20,587 nucleotides of DNA from NCBI GenBank assembly GCA_031400955.1, contig JANNQW010000056.1:1-20587 (forward strand), given 5' to 3'. Both the position numbers and the translations under genes were made by a program. This document shows positions 6,442-15,937 of the stretch, in pieces (position 1 is the first letter of the stretch; every line of letters starts with the position of its first letter). A model generated the notes under the pieces. That model saw only the letters and a list, made by a program, of their open reading frames with translations, made no database searches and was not told where the DNA came from. The DNA comes from VFKE01 sp031400955. Lineage in GTDB: Bacteria > Verrucomicrobiota > Verrucomicrobiia > Verrucomicrobiales > Verrucomicrobiaceae.

Positions 6442-6661
6442 CGAACGCCTCCCTCCATGCATCCGCCTGCTCATCGGACGAGAGCAAGGGCTGCCCGGCC
6501 CGACCGACCTCAAAGGGAAGCCCCTCACGAAGCTCGATCTGGGCGAGCATCATGTTAAAGGCATCGCCCGGCTTCATGCCCAGCTTGCTGAGAATTTTCT
6601 CGGCGCGGCGCAAACGCCTGACAGGAACGCGAGCACGAAATAGAACCGTTGAATCAGCCAT
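6431..6661 (-). CDS. RelB/DinJ-family antitoxin
   Basis: A 76-residue protein whose N-terminal half (VLFRARVPVRRLRRAEKILSKLG, then KPGDAFNMMLAQIELREGLPFEV) fits the ribbon-helix-helix RelB/DinJ antitoxins, which bind DNA and autoregulate. The C-terminal half would wrap the toxin. The ATG at 6661 is preferred; an in-frame TTG two codons earlier is less likely. A direct repeat of TGCTCAAATG starts at its start codon and may be its operator. Translationally coupled to the MazF-like toxin. Confidence 0.82.
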   Translation of the reverse strand: MADSTVLFRARVPVRRLRRAEKILSKLGMKPGDAFNMMLAQIELREGLPFEVGRAGQPLLSSDEQADAWREAFGAY

Positions 6662-6685
6662 GCTCAAATGTGCTCAAATGTGCTC
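6661..6685. promoter_or_regulatory. Candidate RelB operator: decamer direct repeat
   Basis: TGCTCAAATG occurs twice in tandem followed by a third partial TGCTC, directly over and upstream of the antitoxin start codon. Tandem short repeats at this position suit binding of paired ribbon-helix-helix dimers. No -10/-35 boxes are clear. Confidence 0.4.
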
Positions 6686-6776
6686 GGCAGTCAAGATTTA
6701 TGACCGGATCACCCCCGTGCTCTGCTTCGCTCATTTTTCAGATGCCACCGCCGCCGGTCTCCTCCATACTCCCCGC

Positions 6777-8126
6777 ATGAAACGCTATCGCTTTGTTCTG
6801 CCGCTCTTCCTGCTCGGCGCGCGCTTGTTGGCCCAAGAACCTGAGCCCGTTCCGGCGAAAGACTCGCCCTATCCCCAACTCGAACTGCTGACGCGTGCGA
6901 TGGAAATGATCCGGCAGAACTATGTGGACGAAAAGAAAGTCACCTACGAACAGCTCATCGAAGGCGCTCTGGATGGCATGTTGAAAAAACTTGATCCACA
7001 CTGCGAATACATGGGCCGTTCGCTCTTCGAGGAAATGCAGCAGGAACAGCGCGACACCAGCGAAGGCGTGGGCATCACCATCGCCTTGCGCAGCGGCACG
7101 CTCACCATTATCACCGTCGAGGAAGACGGCCCGGCGGCCAAGGCGGGTGTGCTGCCCAACGATCAACTCATTCGCGTCGGCGAAGTGCTGACCGAAAGCA
7201 TGAGCACCATGGAAGCCGTGCAACATCTCAAGGGCAAGGCGGGCGAGGCCGTGCGCATCACAGTGCAACGCCCAGGCACGAAGCAGTTTCTCGATTTCAA
7301 TCTCACCCGCGCGGCCCTGCAAGAAAGCTCCGTGCGCGATGCCATGCTGCTCCACGATAAAATGGCCGCGCCGTGGAAAATTGGCTACGCGCGACTCACG
7401 CAATTCACGCAGGCAACAGCCAAGGACTTGAGCGACGAACTCGACAAGCTGGAGAAGCAGGGCATGAACGCCTTCGTGCTCGATCTGCGCAATAATCCAG
7501 GCGGCCTGATCGATTCTGCGGTCGCGGTCTGCGGCGAGTTTCTTCTTCCGCAAACTGTCGTGGTCACCACCGAAGGGCGCGTGGCCTCGCAGAACGCGCC
7601 GCCCTATCGCACCCCAGCGCGCAAAGGTAAACCCCTGCGCCGGTATCCGATGTGCGTGCTCATCAACCACGGCAGCGCCAGCGGCGCAGAACTCGTCGCA
7701 GGCGCACTGCAAGATTTGAAACGTGCAATCATCGTGGGCACCACCAGCTTCGGCAAAGGCTCGGTGCAGACCATCCTGCCCATGAAAAACGGCGCGGCCA
7801 TGCGGCTGACAACGGCAAAGTATTACACGCCAGGTCACCGCACGATCCATGAAAACGGAGTCGAACCAAACATCGTCTCCGCGCTGACCTCGCAAGATGA
7901 GATCCGAATCTCGCAGTGGCGTCAGAGCAACACCACCGGCGAGGCGCGCGGACTCGATCTAGCGAACCTCGGCGACTTGCAACTCGATCGCGCGACTGAT
8001 GTGCTCAAAGGTCTCATGGTTTACCAGCAGTTTAATGCCCCAGCGACACCGGCGGACCCCAAGGAAAACAAACCCATTAACAACAACATCCGCAAACTCA
8101 ACAATCCGGATGTCAGCCAACCGTGA
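6777..8126 (+). CDS. ctpA: S41-family C-terminal processing protease
   Basis: A 449-residue exported serine protease. Residues 1-20 are a signal peptide (MKRYRF, a Leu-rich core, then ALLAQ-like cleavage region). The order is an N-terminal helical region, a PDZ domain (about 93-175, starting EGVGITIALR), and the S41 catalytic domain. The Ser/Lys dyad is visible: Ser302 in NHGSASGAE and Lys327 in FGKGSVQ, 25 residues apart as in E. coli Prc. These enzymes trim the C-termini of periplasmic proteins. The start at 6777 gives the signal peptide; the frame is open further upstream without a plausible leader. tsaD overlaps its stop by four bases (GTGA), indicating an operon. Confidence 0.92.
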   Translation: MKRYRFVLPLFLLGARLLAQEPEPVPAKDSPYPQLELLTRAMEMIRQNYVDEKKVTYEQLIEGALDGMLKKLDPHCEYMGRSLFEEMQQEQRDTSEGVGITIALRSGTLTIITVEEDGPAAKAGVLPNDQLIRVGEVLTESMSTMEAVQHLKGKAGEAVRITVQRPGTKQFLDFNLTRAALQESSVRDAMLLHDKMAAPWKIGYARLTQFTQATAKDLSDELDKLEKQGMNAFVLDLRNNPGGLIDSAVAVCGEFLLPQTVVVTTEGRVASQNAPPYRTPARKGKPLRRYPMCVLINHGSASGAELVAGALQDLKRAIIVGTTSFGKGSVQTILPMKNGAAMRLTTAKYYTPGHRTIHENGVEPNIVSALTSQDEIRISQWRQSNTTGEARGLDLANLGDLQLDRATDVLKGLMVYQQFNAPATPADPKENKPINNNIRKLNNPDVSQP

Positions 8127-9142
8127 GCGCGGCCTGCATCCTCGCCCTCGAAACCTCGTGCGATGAAACCGCCGTTGCCATCATGCGCGATGATGGCGCG
8201 GTGCTGAGCAGCGTCGTCGCCTCGCAGATTGAAATTCATCGCGTCCACGGCGGCGTGGTTCCTGAACTGGCCTCGCGCAACCACGTCCTGCACGCCAGCG
8301 CACTGGTGGAACAAGCACTGACGGATGCAGATCTCAAACTAAAGGATATCAGCGCCTTCGCTGCTACCGTCGGCCCCGGATTGGTGAGTTCACTGCTGAT
8401 CGGCAGCACTCTGGCCAAGGCACTGGCGCTCGCGGAAGACAAACCGTTCCTCGCCATCAATCATCTCGAAGGTCATCTGCTTTCGCCCTTCATGAGTCTG
8501 AACAAAATCCCGCCTCATCTCGCCCTCATCGTCAGCGGCGGTCACACCATGCTGTTGAATGTGCGCGGCGTTGGCGATTATGAAGTGCTGGGCCGGACTC
8601 GCGACGACGCTGCGGGAGAGGCCTTCGACAAGGTGGCCAAAATGCTCGCGCTCCCCTACCCTGGCGGACCCGAGATCGACAAACATGCGCGCTCCGGCAA
8701 TCGCAAGGCCTTCGACTTTCCACGCAGCATGATGGGTGCCGGACATGATTTCAGCTTCAGCGGATTGAAGACCTCGGTTCTCTACCTTCTTCCCAAGCTG
8801 AAACTTGGCGATAAAAATGTCCTCAGCGACGTTTGCGCCTCGTTTCAGGAAGCGGTGGTCGATGTGCTGGTGGAGAAGACGATTATCGCGGCCAGGGAAC
8901 AAAACCAAAAACTGATCGCCATCAGCGGCGGCGTGAGCTGCAATTCACGGCTCCGGCATCGTTTCACGGAACGTTGCTCTGAAGAAGGAATCCAGGTACT
9001 TCTCGCAGAACCGCGCTACACGACGGATAACGCCGCGATGATCGCCTTCGCCGCCATGCAACGATGGAAAACCGGATTCACCTCCCCCCTGGAAACCGAC
9101 GTGGACCCGAATTTCAACCTCTCGGCCTTTCACGCTGGATGA
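8123..9142 (+). CDS. tsaD: tRNA N6-adenosine threonylcarbamoyltransferase
   Basis: The catalytic subunit that transfers the threonylcarbamoyl group to A37 of ANN-decoding tRNAs (t6A), working with TsaB and TsaE in the cytosol. The 339 residues are full length. Visible motifs: LALETSCDETAVAI at the N-terminus, GGVVPELASRNH, the metal-binding NHLEGH (His114 and His118), SGGHT (138-142), and the C-terminal YTTDNAAMIAFAA. It starts at GTG (8123), sharing GTGA with the stop of the upstream protease. Its last 13 bases overlap the convergent DUF2007 gene. Confidence 0.96.
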   Translation: MSAACILALETSCDETAVAIMRDDGAVLSSVVASQIEIHRVHGGVVPELASRNHVLHASALVEQALTDADLKLKDISAFAATVGPGLVSSLLIGSTLAKALALAEDKPFLAINHLEGHLLSPFMSLNKIPPHLALIVSGGHTMLLNVRGVGDYEVLGRTRDDAAGEAFDKVAKMLALPYPGGPEIDKHARSGNRKAFDFPRSMMGAGHDFSFSGLKTSVLYLLPKLKLGDKNVLSDVCASFQEAVVDVLVEKTIIAAREQNQKLIAISGGVSCNSRLRHRFTERCSEEGIQVLLAEPRYTTDNAAMIAFAAMQRWKTGFTSPLETDVDPNFNLSAFHAG

Positions 9143-9453
9143 GTCGTCTCACGAATCGCATCACAGTTCCAGCATTGATCAAATTCCCCCGGCACGGATT
9201 CTCCGCAATGCGGACATTTCCAGTCGGTTTGAGGCACCGCTTCGCAAATCTGCTTCTGATGCAGCGGCTCCAGCAACCCAAGAGCCGCCTCGTAATCCTC
9301 GTCGTCGATGATACACAACCCTGGATAAGTTTTAATACCCGTCAAATTGTATGTGTTTGCGCTCTGGATGAAGCAGCGGATGCCCGCCTCTTTGAGCACA
9401 GATTCAAAGTAGCCAACGCGCGTGTAATCTGGATCTGAAAATATCTCCCTCAT
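9130..9453 (-). CDS. DUF2007 protein with C-terminal zinc ribbon
   Basis: A 107-residue cytosolic protein. Residues 1-70 fit the DUF2007 putative signal-transducing fold (MREIFSDPDYTRVGYFESVLKEAGI, a GIKTYPGLCIIDDEDYEAAL strand-helix). The C-terminus has two Cys pairs, CPHC and CWNC, forming a small zinc ribbon. The biological role of the family is unknown. It converges on tsaD with a 13-bp overlap of coding ends and is divergent from recG, sharing the 77-bp gap 9454-9530. Confidence 0.8.
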   Translation of the reverse strand: MREIFSDPDYTRVGYFESVLKEAGIRCFIQSANTYNLTGIKTYPGLCIIDDEDYEAALGLLEPLHQKQICEAVPQTDWKCPHCGESVPGEFDQCWNCDAIRETTHPA

Positions 9454-9530
9454 TGTTATTTTATCAGCAAAGCAGACCGGTTAGTGGAGAATGAGATGAC
9501 ACGGCGTGAAGTTTCGCCACCATCGTTGTG

Positions 9531-11645
<2,115 letters not shown>

Positions 11646-11658
11646 AGCCTACCCAATC

Positions 11659-12798
11659 ATGAACGAGCACATCCGACGCATCATCATTGCCATCGCTATC
11701 TTCGCGTGCGCCACCCTGATTTATAAAAAATGGCGCGAAGGCCGAAGCGGCCACGGTTTGTTTGATTTGCTGGCTGGCACTAAAGAAGCCACGTCGGAAA
11801 ATGTCACCTTGAAAGCCCGCGACCTGCCCGCGCTCGCGCAGTTTAACGCGGAGTCGACAAAACTTGCGGCGGCAGTGCTGCCTTCCATTGTCAGCGTCAA
11901 CATAGGAACCAGCGGACTCGTGCCCAAAAAGGACATCTTCGGATTTCTGCGCGGCTATGGAACCGGTGTCGTGGCCACGGGACTGGGCTCCGGAGTGATC
12001 GTGAGCAAGCAAGGGCATATCCTGACTAATTTCCATGTCGTGAATAACGCCCAACAGATCGAAGTGACCACCAACGACAGAAAAACTCACAAGGCAAAAT
12101 TGCTCGGCCAGGATGAGGATCTTGATATCGCCGTGCTCCAGATTGCTGACGCAGTGGCCTATCCGCCGCTGCCCTTTGCGGATTCTGACAAGACCAAGGT
12201 TGGTGAAATGGCCTTCGCTTTCGGCAGTCCCTTCGGATTTGATTTCACCGTTTCGCGCGGGATCGTCAGCGCCACTCAACGGCGCTTGAGCGATATCGGG
12301 AACGACTACATCCAGACGGACACCGTGATCAATCCCGGCAATTCCGGCGGCCCGCTCGTCAACTATCTCGGCGAGATCATTGGCATCAATGTCTCGATCC
12401 TCAACGAAAGCAAAAGCGCGCATTCATGGCAGGGTGTCGGCTTGGCCCTGCCCGCGAACGATGCCAGGGATGCTTACGAGGCGGTGCTCGGCAAGACTCC
12501 GCGCGTCCCGGGTTACCTCGGCGTCGAAGTGGACATGTTGCGCATCCAAACCAACGTCCAGGCCGCTTATGGCGCTATTGTCACGGTGATCACCCCAGGG
12601 TCGCCCGCCCAGAAGGCCGGCCTTCTCGAGGGTGACATCATCGCCCAATACAACGGCGTGAGTTTCGAAATGGCGCGTGACTTCCTTCGCCTTTTGAGCA
12701 GAGCAAAACCCGGTCAGACTGTAACATTGACCGTGCTGCGTAAAAACCAGCCGATCACCATCACCGCAAAGATTGCAGCCAGGCCGGCAGGACTTTGA
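11659..12798 (+). CDS. DegS-like trypsin-family serine protease with one PDZ domain
   Basis: A 379-residue periplasmic protease anchored by one N-terminal membrane helix (about 6-21). The trypsin-like domain has an intact triad: His126 in LTNFHVVNN, Asp156 in EDLDIAVLQI and Ser229 in NPGNSGGP. One C-terminal PDZ domain follows (about 285-370, with GSPAQKAGLLEGDII). A single anchor plus a single PDZ resembles DegS more than DegP, but the actual substrate is unknown. The ATG at 11659 lies 13 bases downstream of the recG stop, suggesting an operon with recG and the OmpA gene that follows. Confidence 0.9.
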   Translation: MNEHIRRIIIAIAIFACATLIYKKWREGRSGHGLFDLLAGTKEATSENVTLKARDLPALAQFNAESTKLAAAVLPSIVSVNIGTSGLVPKKDIFGFLRGYGTGVVATGLGSGVIVSKQGHILTNFHVVNNAQQIEVTTNDRKTHKAKLLGQDEDLDIAVLQIADAVAYPPLPFADSDKTKVGEMAFAFGSPFGFDFTVSRGIVSATQRRLSDIGNDYIQTDTVINPGNSGGPLVNYLGEIIGINVSILNESKSAHSWQGVGLALPANDARDAYEAVLGKTPRVPGYLGVEVDMLRIQTNVQAAYGAIVTVITPGSPAQKAGLLEGDIIAQYNGVSFEMARDFLRLLSRAKPGQTVTLTVLRKNQPITITAKIAARPAGL

Positions 12799-12842
12799 GC
12801 CGCCCCTTGGCAACTGCGCTGCATTGGAATAGTCTATGCCCC

Positions 12843-14318
12843 ATGATCCACGCCCGCCCAGTCAGTCGCAACCATCAAGGTAACGCGCTCGCGCCCGTTC
12901 TCATGATCCTTGGCGCGCTCGCCATCAGCACCCTTATCTTTTTCTTCTACACTCGCCAGAAAATCAATGATGCGCGCGCCACAGAGGAGACCACTGTCGC
13001 TGAACAAGCGATTAGCCCCGGCAATCAAGCATCGCCACCCGAAAATACTCCGTCGCGAAATGGCAGCAAACCGGCCAGTGCAACACCCGCACCCGTGGCG
13101 CCAGCGCCTTTTATCAAGCCGATCGAACTCGCCCAGCAACTGACTAAACTTCTCTCCAATGGCGACCTTCCGGCTGCGGCAAAATTGATTGCTCCTGATA
13201 GCATCTCTCAACAGGGCGCGGCGCTTGGGGTTTTTGAAAGGATATTTCACGACCTTGGCTATAAAGCTGGCCAGCCAACGGATGCGCAATTGATCGGTCA
13301 GGTCGAAAACATGATTCGCGTCGCCATTCCCCTCACTCTAGCTTCGGCAGGTGCATCACCTTTAAGAATCACGCTTGATTTGGAGCGCGACCCAATCCGC
13401 GGCTGGAAGGTGGCCCAGGTGCATCTCCCCAAGGAACTCGAGTCCGCACTCGCGGCGCTTCCTCCAGCACAAGCACCCGCTGCACTGCCTACTGCCTCTG
13501 GCGCGCCATCTCTGCCTTCCATCGCCACACCGGCAGGAGCGGCCAATGCCATGAACAAAGCATTCTTCGTCGTCGACCGCATGCCGGACGCACTGGTTCT
13601 CGCGAGCGATTTCGTCAACTCGCTGCTCAAGCTCGACTACCTCGGCGCGAGGATGTTTGTCGATCAGAACAAAATCTCACCCGTGAAGCTGGCCGCACTG
13701 TGCATTGTGTTTGAGGAGGGAAAATACCGACTCCCTGATGACCGCGCGCTGGTCGCCACGGTCGCCACCGACACCACGAGCTGGGTCATCGTCCGGGTGA
13801 ATTCCGGAATATCCAGCACCAGCACCGAGTTCGGACTCGAAATGGAAAAGACCGATGAGAAATGGCGCGTTGGCGGCTTGAATCTTTCGAAACTTCTGAG
13901 CGACAATGCGAAAGCCACCACGGCGAGCGACATTCCCTATACACCTCTGGTGATGAATCCGAAGGGCGGTGAATCCATCGCGCTTTTCTTTGAACTTAAC
14001 CAAGCCGTGCTGCATCCCCGGGCGCAGAAGCAGCTCGACATCGTTGCATCCATTCTTAAGTCCAGCCCGCAGAAGAAGCTTAAGATTGGCGGCTACACCG
14101 ATGCGCTGGGCAGCGACGACTACAATCTCGACCTTTCAAAGAATCGCGCGGAGGCCGTGAAACAATACTTCCTTTCTCATGGCGTGCCAGTCGAGCAGGT
14201 GGAAACCACCGGCTTCGGCAAGACTCTGCCGCTCAGCCCTAACGTGAAACCCGACGGCACCGACAATCCCGAAGGCCGCTCCCGCAACCGTCGCGCGGAA
14301 ATCCTGCTGGATTTTTAG
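12843..14318 (+). CDS. Membrane-anchored OmpA-domain protein
   Basis: A 491-residue envelope protein. One transmembrane helix (about 15-36) is followed by a long Pro/Ala/Ser-rich linker (40-90), two regions of mixed alpha/beta sequence with no family I recognise, and a C-terminal OmpA-like peptidoglycan-binding domain (about 375-491). In that domain the FFELNQAVLHP strand, KIGGYTDALGSDDYNLDLSKNRAEAV and the closing GRSRNRRAEIL are clear. It probably tethers the membrane to peptidoglycan. The ATG at 12843 is preferred over a TTG at 12795 because the latter adds 16 residues before the positively charged N-terminus. It starts 44 bases after the protease stop. Confidence 0.85.
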   Translation: MIHARPVSRNHQGNALAPVLMILGALAISTLIFFFYTRQKINDARATEETTVAEQAISPGNQASPPENTPSRNGSKPASATPAPVAPAPFIKPIELAQQLTKLLSNGDLPAAAKLIAPDSISQQGAALGVFERIFHDLGYKAGQPTDAQLIGQVENMIRVAIPLTLASAGASPLRITLDLERDPIRGWKVAQVHLPKELESALAALPPAQAPAALPTASGAPSLPSIATPAGAANAMNKAFFVVDRMPDALVLASDFVNSLLKLDYLGARMFVDQNKISPVKLAALCIVFEEGKYRLPDDRALVATVATDTTSWVIVRVNSGISSTSTEFGLEMEKTDEKWRVGGLNLSKLLSDNAKATTASDIPYTPLVMNPKGGESIALFFELNQAVLHPRAQKQLDIVASILKSSPQKKLKIGGYTDALGSDDYNLDLSKNRAEAVKQYFLSHGVPVEQVETTGFGKTLPLSPNVKPDGTDNPEGRSRNRRAEILLDF

Positions 14319-14324
14319 AATCGA

Positions 14325-15360
14325 TCATCGCGCCGCTGCACAAACCAGTTCCTCGGTCGTTTCCCAGTCAATGCAGGGATCTGTTATGGATTGCCCGTAA
14401 ACGAGGACGTCCCGTGAATCCGCCATCGCCTGCGCACCGGCAGCAATATTACTCTCCAACATCGCACCCATCACGCCACGCGCCCCTTCGCGCCGCTGTC
14501 GCAGGATTTCGCGGAAGACCGCCGGCATCTTGCGATAATCTTTGGAGCAGTTTGCATGGCTGGCATCAATCATGACTGCAGGCTGGAGACCGTTCTTCAT
14601 GAGCAACTCCAGCGTTCTGCCAACATGCTCCTCGCTGAAGTTCGGCCCCTCGTCGCCGCCGCGCAGAATGACATGGCAGGCAGGATTGCCCGTGGTGTTG
14701 ACCACACTGGCACGACCGTCGCCGCCGATGCCCAAAAAAGACTGGGGCTGGATGGCTGCTTTGATTGCATTGATGGCCGGCACCACAGCACCAGCGGTGG
14801 TGTTCTTGAAGCCCACTGGCATCGACAGCCCGCTGGCCATCTGCCGGTGCGTCTGCGATTCGGTGGTGCGCGCGCCGATCGCGCTCCAGCAGGTCAGATC
14901 GGCAATATATTGCGGCGTAATCGGGTCCAGCATCTCCGTCGCGGTCGGAACCCCGAGTTCCAGCACATCCCGCAGAAAAGTGCGCGCCAGCCGCAATCCC
15001 GTCGGGATATCGTTGGTGCCATCGAGATGAGGGTCCATGATCAGCCCCTTCCAGCCGACTGTGGTGCGTGGTTTTTTCAAAATAGACTCGCATCACCACC
15101 AGTACGCGTTCCCGCACTCCGTGAGCCAATGCTGCGAGCCGCTCAGCATATTCGCGCCCGCCCTTTAAGTCGTGAATGGAGCATGGGCCGACGATCAGCA
15201 GAAAGCGGTCATCTTCGCCGGAGAGAATCCGCGCAATCTCCTCTCGGCTCCTCGCCACGAAGGCCGCGTGCGCCTCGCTCCGTGGAATGCCCGCCACCAA
15301 GGCTTGCGGCGCCGGTAGTGGTGTATTGGCAACAACATGAAGATCAGAAACACGAGTCAT
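14325..15360 (-). pseudogene. aroF: Class I 3-deoxy-7-phosphoheptulonate (DAHP) synthase with a +1-base frameshift
   Basis: Condenses phosphoenolpyruvate and erythrose 4-phosphate, the first shikimate-pathway step. The product is split between two frames. The first (from the ATG at 15360) contains LLIVGPCSIHD and VMRVYFEK. The second resumes with PRTTVGWKGL and continues through GARTTESQTHRQMASGLS, PVGFKN, HVILRGG and MIDASHANCSKD to the end. The break lies at a run of six A on the minus strand (15072-15077); five would restore the family sequence YFEKPRTTVGWKGL. All other signature residues look intact, so the damage is either recent, a sequencing homopolymer error, or compensated by slippage. 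aroF versus aroG cannot be decided. It is 49 bases downstream of a membrane protein gene. Confidence 0.9.
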
Positions 15361-15409
15361 GATTCTCGAATTAACCGCGCGCTGACGTTTACGCCAGCTT
15401 CCTTTGCGC

Positions 15410-15919
15410 TCATTTCAATCCGGCGTCCTGCCCGCTTTCCATCTTCTGAATGAACTTCAAACAAATGAGCAACGGAACCGCACCGAAAATTCCAAAACTG
15501 CAGTCGATCAAGCGCCAGTAAAATGGAATGCCGCGGATCGCGCCGCAGATCATCGCGAGCGGGATCACCAGTGCACATACTGCGAGTCCGACTCGCAGAA
15601 CCCATGCATTGCCAATCGGATCACGCCACGGGCCGATGAAGAACAGTGCAATCATGAGATGCCCGAACGCCAGCCAGTCGGTGCCATAGGCCATCCATGG
15701 AAAACGCGCATAGGTTGTAACGAGCCCCTCGCGCACCACGCCAATCCAATGGGCGAGTCCGGTTAGCGCATCTGGTTTTGCATCAGGAGGAATCCCAAGC
15801 CAAGTCGACAGAAGCTGCAGCTCATGCAACAAGGGAAACGCCGTGACTCCGCTCAGGATCAATCCAACAATAAATAGCCCGAGCACCAGCCGATAGCGCA
15901 GAAGGAGAAGCGAATTCAT
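15410..15919 (-). CDS. Hypothetical four-helix membrane protein
   Basis: A 169-residue integral membrane protein with hydrophobic segments at about 11-28, 82-96, 107-127 and 138-156. I do not recognise the family. Notable residues are WLAFGHLMIALFFIGPWRDP around the second helix and a C-terminal tail ending QDAGLK. It starts 18 bases after the alaS stop and ends 49 bases before the DAHP synthase start, so the three genes probably form one minus-strand transcription unit. No Shine-Dalgarno is visible at the ATG. Confidence 0.75.
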   Translation of the reverse strand: MNSLLLLRYRLVLGLFIVGLILSGVTAFPLLHELQLLSTWLGIPPDAKPDALTGLAHWIGVVREGLVTTYARFPWMAYGTDWLAFGHLMIALFFIGPWRDPIGNAWVLRVGLAVCALVIPLAMICGAIRGIPFYWRLIDCSFGIFGAVPLLICLKFIQKMESGQDAGLK

Positions 15920-15937
15920 CGCATCGTGGAGATTCGA

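Noticed and set aside
6738..7895. A 385-codon open frame on the minus strand
   Set aside because: Antisense to the S41 protease, with a His/Ala/Arg-rich composition and no recognisable motif.
15068..15084. Programmed -1 frameshift signal in the DAHP synthase gene
   Set aside because: A AAAAAAC-type run is present, but in the starting frame the codons are GAA AAA ACC, so a -1 slip on it gives the wrong frame. The repair needs +1 or loss of one A.
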